DNA of 36,200 nt from the NCBI RefSeq assembly GCF_000685155.1, contig NZ_JMIY01000003.1, positions 69,047-105,246 on the forward strand, read 5' to 3'. The position numbers and the translations under genes are program-made. Positions 31,397 to 36,200 of this stretch are shown here, one piece after another. The stretch comes from Candidatus Methanoperedens nitratireducens (GTDB taxonomy: Archaea > Halobacteriota > Methanosarcinia > Methanosarcinales > Methanoperedenaceae). The notes beneath the pieces are model-generated. The model was not told where the DNA came from, did no database searches, and was given only the letters and a program-made list of their open reading frames with translations. Every line of letters begins with the position of its first letter. The stretch's first letter is position 1.

Positions 31397-32875
31397 CTAT
31401 CCCTTCGCCACTCCTATCGGCATGACCCTTACCACCTTCCGTGCTATACCCAGTTGATGAACCACATCCACAACTTCCTCGCTTGATTTGTATACTGAGG
31501 GGGCTTCTTCAGCTATCACGGAGGGCCGGGTTGCCCTCACAGATATACCTCTGGCTGCCAGTTCTTTTTGTATGGTCTCACCATCGAACGCTTTCAGCGC
31601 CTGTGTACGGCTTGATACCCTGCCTGCACCATGACATGCGCTTCCGAATGTGAGCTCCATTGCTCTGTATGTTCCGTGCAGTACGAACGAGGGTGTACCC
31701 ATGCTGCCCGGGATGAGAACAGGCTGGCCTGATTTTCTGTAGGATCGCGGGATATCGGGATGACCGGGCGGGAAAGCTCTTGTTGCTCCTTTTCTGTGCA
31801 CGTAGACCATCTTTTTCTCTCCGTCTACAGTATGCTCCTCAAGCTTAGCAACGTTGTGCGCCACATCATAGACAAGATGCATACCCAGGTCATCCATATC
31901 GCGCCCGAAGAACTTTGTAAACACCTCCCTTACCCAGTGGGTTATGACCTGCCTGTTTGCCCATGCGTAGTTCGCACCCGCTGCCATTGCCCTGAAATAG
32001 TTCTGTCCTTCTGTTGATTCAGCGGGTGCACAGGCAAGCTGCTTATCAGGCAGGACGATGCCGTATTTGCGCGCCGCATTATCAAGAATCTTGAGGTTGT
32101 CCTCGCATATCTGGTGACCTGCGCCTCGTGAGCCGCAATGTATCATGACCGTGATCTGCCCTTTATGAAGCCCGAATACCTCTGCAGCCTCTTCATCATA
32201 TACTTCATCCACATACTGCACCTCAAGGAAATGGTTGCCGCTTCCGAGTGTCCCGAACTGGGGTTTTCCCCTGCTCCTTGCTTTATTACCCACCTTTGAG
32301 GGATCAGCGGCTTCCATGAATCCGTTCTCCTCGCAGTGTTCAAGATCTTCCTTAACACCGTACCCGCTTTCCACAGCCCATTTCGCACCGTGGAGAAGCG
32401 CATCTGTCAGTTCCCTATCAGATGCTCGAAGCTTACTCTTTGAGCCCACGCCTGAGGGAATACCTCTGAAAAGAAGCTCAATCAACTCCTTCATCCCCGG
32501 ACGTACTTCCTCCAGTGAGAGATCTGTCCTGATTATCCGAACACCGCAGTTGATATCGTACCCAACGCCTCCCGGGCTGATGATCCCGGTATTCCTGTCA
32601 AAAGCTGCTACCCCGCCGATAGGGAACCCGTATCCTGAGTGCGCATCAGGCATGGCCATAGCATGTCCCTGGATGCCTGGAAGGGTTGCCACGCTGGCTG
32701 TCTGATCAAGTGTATTGCGCTCAAGGTTCTCAAGCAATTTTGAAGATACGAATATACGGCCAGGCACCCTCATCCCGGGTTTGTAGCTTGTGGGTATATC
32801 CCAGGAGTAATCATTGACTTTTGTAACAAGGGCTGCAACATCTTTATTAACATCTTTATTACTCACGTTTTGCAT
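31397..32875 (-). CDS. rtcB: RNA-splicing ligase RtcB
   Basis: A 492-residue GTP-dependent ligase that joins 2',3'-cyclic phosphate and 5'-OH ends in tRNA splicing and RNA repair. Seen: AMPDAHSGYGFPIGGVAAFD, SPGGVGYDINCGVRI (metal Cys), GTLGSGNHFLEVQ, MIHCGSRGAGHQ, and the guanylated-His region GSACHGAGRVSSRTQA. Full length with no intein. ATG 32875. An archaeal tRNA-splicing role fits although the tRNA here has no intron. Divergent from MfnF across ~100 bp. Confidence 0.95.
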   Translation of the reverse strand: MQNVSNKDVNKDVAALVTKVNDYSWDIPTSYKPGMRVPGRIFVSSKLLENLERNTLDQTASVATLPGIQGHAMAMPDAHSGYGFPIGGVAAFDRNTGIISPGGVGYDINCGVRIIRTDLSLEEVRPGMKELIELLFRGIPSGVGSKSKLRASDRELTDALLHGAKWAVESGYGVKEDLEHCEENGFMEAADPSKVGNKARSRGKPQFGTLGSGNHFLEVQYVDEVYDEEAAEVFGLHKGQITVMIHCGSRGAGHQICEDNLKILDNAARKYGIVLPDKQLACAPAESTEGQNYFRAMAAGANYAWANRQVITHWVREVFTKFFGRDMDDLGMHLVYDVAHNVAKLEEHTVDGEKKMVYVHRKGATRAFPPGHPDIPRSYRKSGQPVLIPGSMGTPSFVLHGTYRAMELTFGSACHGAGRVSSRTQALKAFDGETIQKELAARGISVRATRPSVIAEEAPSVYKSSEEVVDVVHQLGIARKVVRVMPIGVAKG

Positions 32876-32979
32876 GGTTATCTCCCAGTAATCAGATTTT
32901 TGATGTTAATTAATGTGCAAGGCTATTAACCTTGGTACAGTATAAGAACAAAACCCTTTTTAACTTATTCAGCTTACTC

Positions 32980-33954
32980 ATGCCTATGATTCTCGGTATC
33001 GACATTGGCGGCGCGAACACCAAGGTAGCATCCTGTGATGGCAGGATCGTTGAGCTTCATTATATTCCCCTGTGGAAGAACACCACACTTCCAGGCGTGC
33101 TTCTTGATATCTCTGAGCGCTTAGAACCAGAGAAAGCAGGGGTAGTGATAACTGGCGAGCTCTCAGACTGCTTTACTGATAAAGAGACAGGACTTTCTTA
33201 TATTATAGATGCTTCAAACAATGCATTCAGGGATGCCTGGTACCTTGATATTAATGGGGTTTTCACGAAGCAAAAAAAACGCGATCTTGCAGCTGCCAAC
33301 TGGATGGCATCCTCCATGATCGCAGGTGAGGATTTCGGGAACAGCATCTTCGTGGATATAGGCTCAACGACCGCAGATATAATACCGATCAAGAATGGCA
33401 AACCTCTGGCAGGAAAAACAGATTTTGAGCGCTTAAAGAACGGAGAGCTTGTATATACAGGTACGCTTCGAACAAATATAGCGGCTATTCTTGATAAAAT
33501 CAAGCTAAGTGGCGGAGTTTCGCGCATATCATCAGAACTTTTTGCTATAACTGCGGATGCATATCTTGTTCTTGGGATTATCTCCCGGGAGGATTACACA
33601 TGCGACACCCCGGATGGGGCGGGAAAGGAGATAATCGATGCAAGAAGGAGGCTTGCCCGTGTTGTATGCGCCGATCTTGCCCAGATAGAAGAAGAGGATA
33701 CGCTGGTTTTGATAGCACAGCAGGTTATGGAAAAGCAGGTTAAGGATATAGCAGCTTCAATTCAGGATGTTGCCAGCCGGCATGATTTAGACCATATAGT
33801 AGCATGCGGTATTGGTGAGTTCATGGCCAAAAAAGCGGCTGATGAGCTTGGATTTGAAATCGCTCTTATCTCAGAGAAATATGGAGGGGAAATATCTAAG
33901 GTATTCCCTGCATATGCTGTTGCGCGGCTGCTCGGTGAAAGCTGCAACTCCTGA
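32980..33954 (+). CDS. mfnF: MfnF-like methanofuran biosynthesis protein (ASKHA fold)
   Basis: A 324-residue protein of the H4MPT-linked C1-transfer/hydantoinase-like family. MfnF joins the furan and tyramine-glutamate parts of methanofuran. It has the ASKHA phosphate-binding motif MILGIDIGGANTKVASCDG at the N-terminus and a second motif FVDIGSTTADIIPI (~125-140). HIVACGIGEFMAKKAADELG lies near the C-terminus. ATG 32980 is preferred over TTG 32932, since the family begins at the MILGID strand and a TATA-like CTTTTTAACTTA lies ~25 bp upstream, which suggests a leaderless mRNA. It converges on PheT with 4 bp between. Presence of methanofuran synthesis suggests a C1 metabolism by methanogenesis or its reversal. 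Confidence 0.8.
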   Translation: MPMILGIDIGGANTKVASCDGRIVELHYIPLWKNTTLPGVLLDISERLEPEKAGVVITGELSDCFTDKETGLSYIIDASNNAFRDAWYLDINGVFTKQKKRDLAAANWMASSMIAGEDFGNSIFVDIGSTTADIIPIKNGKPLAGKTDFERLKNGELVYTGTLRTNIAAILDKIKLSGGVSRISSELFAITADAYLVLGIISREDYTCDTPDGAGKEIIDARRRLARVVCADLAQIEEEDTLVLIAQQVMEKQVKDIAASIQDVASRHDLDHIVACGIGEFMAKKAADELGFEIALISEKYGGEISKVFPAYAVARLLGESCNS

Positions 33955-33958
33955 TGGG

Positions 33959-35557
33959 CTATAATTCTATTTCAAAACCGATAATCGGATGCTCCAGTCC
34001 AGAGTTTGATATGACCTCCGGGTGTAGCTCACCGAACACTCCTGCCCTCTCACCTCGTATCATGATATCTGCGCGCCTGTCTTCAATGAATGCCGGGTCG
34101 CTTGATTCTGCGACCTCATATTCAATGCTTCTTTCTCTCATCACAGCATCCACCACAGCCTGTATCTCAGTAAAATTGGCCTGAGGATGGATAGCGACAG
34201 CCCCGAGATGCTGTACTGTCCTGCAGTCCTTGACCACCTCGCCAACCTCGAAGATTCGCTGAGGAAGCTCACGGTGCCTGTTGATTGACAGTATCTCAAG
34301 AAGATTGGGCAGGATGGCAGGGCGCACGATGGTATGTTCTTCGCTTATCGGATACAGGATATGAGTAACATTCTTGATCCGTTCCCTGCGCATCATATCG
34401 AACTGGATGCGCTCGCTGGTGAGAGTGAATGGCATTACCTCAGAGTAACCCAGTCCCACCATGATCTCACGGATTGCTTCCTTTAGTCTTGATATGGGAT
34501 GGGCATTGCCAATCGTGGAAGTGGATGGGAACTCTGGCCTGATCCTATCAAAACCATATCCTATGGCGATATCCTCGACCAGATCCCATGTGTGAAGTAT
34601 ATCTGATCGGTAGGCCGGGACCGATACCTCAATGTTGCTCCCTGATATTATGGCTCCGTATCTCATCCTCTCAAGGCAGTGGATAAGTTCTTTATCCTCA
34701 AGCCTGATTCCGAGAAGTTCCTCAACTTCACTTATTTTCAGTTCCATGATCCCGGGCTCTAGCCCGGGGGTCTGCATCCTGCCGTCGATGGTGACGGATT
34801 CGATCCTGCCTCCGCGCTCTGCAAGTGCTGTCACCACTATGTTCAGGGCAACTGACACGGACGGGTCAAGGCCTGTGGCCTCGATAAACAGATCTTTTGT
34901 GTCTTCTGTTACTCTTGTAAGTTCGCCGTTGATAATGGGCGGGAATGAGAGTATATTATCCTCTGCATCAAGAATAAGCGGGTATTTATCGAATTTTTCA
35001 AGGATATAGGCAAATTTAACACCTTTCGGGTGTTTTTCAAGTATCTCCCTCATTGTCATCGGCTCTGTGAAGTCAAGAGGTATGAATTTGAAACCCGGAT
35101 CCTGCGCGATATACCGAAAAGGCGGTTTTATTCTTCCAAGGTCGTGAACTCCTATTGATACTTTTTTGCGGTTCCTCCCCACTGCCCAGTGGAGAGACTC
35201 CTGGAGCGACATGAGCGATTCAATGCTGCGGGAATTGAACCTGATCCCGCGTATTACTGCGCAGGCAAGATATGGGCGGATCTTCTCAATCTCTCTGTCT
35301 TTTGTAATGCTGATATCTGATGGTGTTAAACTGAACTTACGCAGCCCGGTTTCGATATCAAGGAACCCCCTGATTGCACGCGCCACGCCCTCTGTGCTGT
35401 AAAGATCAGGTCTGTTCGGGAAGAACTCGATATCAACATGATCTTCCTCGATACGTTCTATATCGCACCCCATCATCGGGATGCGCTGAATGATAATATC
35501 TTTATCGACCCCTGAGAGTTCCTCAATGTCATCATAGTATAATGTAATAACAGGCAT
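33959..35557 (-). CDS. pheT: Phenylalanine--tRNA ligase beta subunit
   Basis: A 532-residue archaeal-type beta subunit. N-terminal [20 protein letters not shown], the [21 protein letters not shown] stretch, the B3/B4 domain around [20 protein letters not shown], the B5 domain ([19 protein letters not shown]), and a catalytic-like core with [19 protein letters not shown]. The bacterial B1 EMAP and anticodon-binding domains are absent, as usual in archaea. ATG 35557. Partner PheS is not in the window. Confidence 0.95.
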   Translation of the reverse strand: MPVITLYYDDIEELSGVDKDIIIQRIPMMGCDIERIEEDHVDIEFFPNRPDLYSTEGVARAIRGFLDIETGLRKFSLTPSDISITKDREIEKIRPYLACAVIRGIRFNSRSIESLMSLQESLHWAVGRNRKKVSIGVHDLGRIKPPFRYIAQDPGFKFIPLDFTEPMTMREILEKHPKGVKFAYILEKFDKYPLILDAEDNILSFPPIINGELTRVTEDTKDLFIEATGLDPSVSVALNIVVTALAERGGRIESVTIDGRMQTPGLEPGIMELKISEVEELLGIRLEDKELIHCLERMRYGAIISGSNIEVSVPAYRSDILHTWDLVEDIAIGYGFDRIRPEFPSTSTIGNAHPISRLKEAIREIMVGLGYSEVMPFTLTSERIQFDMMRRERIKNVTHILYPISEEHTIVRPAILPNLLEILSINRHRELPQRIFEVGEVVKDCRTVQHLGAVAIHPQANFTEIQAVVDAVMRERSIEYEVAESSDPAFIEDRRADIMIRGERAGVFGELHPEVISNSGLEHPIIGFEIEL

Positions 35558-35686
35558 TTTAATCGTCTGAAAAATGATTAGAAGATATATTAATTTACTG
35601 TTTCAGGCCAGTTTGTTAGCCAGCTTTATTTTTAAAGCCAACACAGCTCTGCCTTCGGGCTCATGGAGTTCAACCGTTCTTTGGTA

Positions 35687-35700
35687 GGTTCAGCTGAACC
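35687..35700. promoter_or_regulatory. 14-bp palindrome upstream of PheT
   Basis: GGTTCAGCTGAACC is a perfect palindrome about 130 bp upstream of the reverse-strand PheT start. Nearby GTTCAACC and AGGTTGAA are partial matches. It might be an operator; the rest of 35558-35868 is AT-rich with no supported gene. Confidence 0.3.
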
Positions 35701-35868
35701 CCTTATGATTTGCTTTCTACCTATCACAATATAAAGCCTTTGAAGGTTGAATGTTTTTGTTCTCTTCAACAATCGGAAGGCAAAATACCAGAGAGTAAAG
35801 GTATAGCCAATTTCTTAAATTTCCGTATTTTTATTTAAGGCATGGGTCAAATGGACAGGATGTAGATA

Positions 35869-35924
35869 AACGCAGATACGATGCAACAAATCTGCGTTCA
35901 TCGGCGTCATGCTCGCCGTGACGC
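35869..35924. repeat. Hairpin cluster preceding the tandem arrays
   Basis: AACGCAGAT (35869-35877) pairs with ATCTGCGTT (35890-35898), followed by CGGCG/CGCCG (35902-35918) or the alternative GCGTCA/TGACGC (35904-35924). Similar in style to the dispersed palindrome at 27802-27869. Confidence 0.6.
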
Positions 35925-35930
35925 ATAGAC

Positions 35931-36035
35931 ACGTATCAAGGGCTGCGCCCCTTGAGGACGCACACACGTATCAAGGGTTGCGCCCCTTGAGGACGCACAC
36001 ACGTATCAAGGGTTGCGCCCCTTGAGGACGCACAC
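35931..36035. repeat. Three tandem 35-bp stem-loop repeats
   Basis: Units begin at 35931, 35966 and 36001 with ACGTATCAAGGG. Each holds the hairpin TCAAGGG/CCCTTGA with loop TTGCGC (CTGCGC in the first) followed by GGACGCACAC. They are identical apart from that one base. A length of 35 does not preserve a reading frame. Confidence 0.9.
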
Positions 36036-36200
36036 ACGTATTGCGAAGCAATACGTGGATACGTAATCGACTGGCGTAACAGTCGACGTGGATACGTAAT
36101 CGACTGGCGTAACAGTCGACGTGGATACGTAATCGACCGGCGTAACAGTCGACGTGGATACGTAATCGACTGGCGTAACAGTCGACGTGGATACGTAATC
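36036..36200. repeat. Junction hairpin and 33-bp stem-loop array running off the window
   Basis: ACGTATTGC-GAA-GCAATACGT (36036-36056) is a 9-bp hairpin joining two arrays. The 33-bp units begin at 36061, 36094, 36127, 36160 and 36193 (the last cut by the window end). Each has TCGACTG/CAGTCGA with loop GCGTAA and the connector CGTGGATACGTAA. The third copy has one T to C change in the left arm that breaks a pair. Confidence 0.9.

Noticed and set aside
35931-36200. CRISPR array
   Set aside because: Units are directly abutting and near identical, with no variable spacers and no cas genes in the window.

Overview
The window is archaeal and euryarchaeal. It carries PAN, a CDC48/VAT AAA ATPase, archaeal ribosomal proteins with RpoN and RpoK, the archaeal aromatic-precursor pair (AroA'/DHQ synthase II), MEMO, RtcB and MfnF (methanofuran biosynthesis). 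PGF-pre-PGF surface proteins, a DUF5667 protein and an HSR1-type heat-shock operon point to the Methanosarcinales/Methanoperedens/Archaeoglobus neighbourhood. The genus is an inference; there is no rRNA to settle it.

Left part (1-16.6 kb, accessory, surface-directed). After a small Pro-rich repeat protein and a reverse-strand FAD oxidoreductase come two paralogous plus-strand gene modules. Module A (2.09-9.83 kb) and module B (10.51-16.60 kb) have the same order: lipoprotein, secreted acidic repeat protein, ~138-aa secreted protein, ~310-326-aa secreted protein, and a large multidomain protein with a PGF-pre-PGF domain and C-terminal membrane anchor. Module B adds a DUF5667 protein. The secreted proteins share a recurrent beta-repeat-like motif (Gly-Asp/Asn-hydrophobic-x-Gln-x-hydrophobic, with regularly placed Gln/Asn) that recalls curlin ladders. 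I read the locus as a duplicated extracellular fibre or matrix system; this is the best candidate here for something undescribed. A 428-bp element with 13-bp terminal inverted repeats and a 6-bp target duplication lies between the modules.

Middle and right (16.6-35.6 kb, core genome). A reverse-strand aro pair is followed by reverse-strand PAN plus a Roadblock protein, with aMBF1 divergent. Then come L18e-L13-S9-rpoN-tRNA-Pro(CGG) and rpoK-S2-MEMO, a PAC2 chaperone-like gene with a DUF473-like gene, two small hypothetical genes, and an Rsm22-type methyltransferase. A heat-shock operon (HSR1-like regulator, Hsp20, CDC48) preceded by tandem operators follows, then RtcB, MfnF and PheT. Three proteins (PAN, PAC2, CDC48) end in HbYX or HbYX-like tails of the kind that dock on the 20S proteasome.

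Right edge (35.6-36.2 kb). No gene is supported. There is a cluster of hairpins and two consecutive tandem arrays (35-bp and 33-bp units, each a stem-loop joined by ACGTA) that run off the window.
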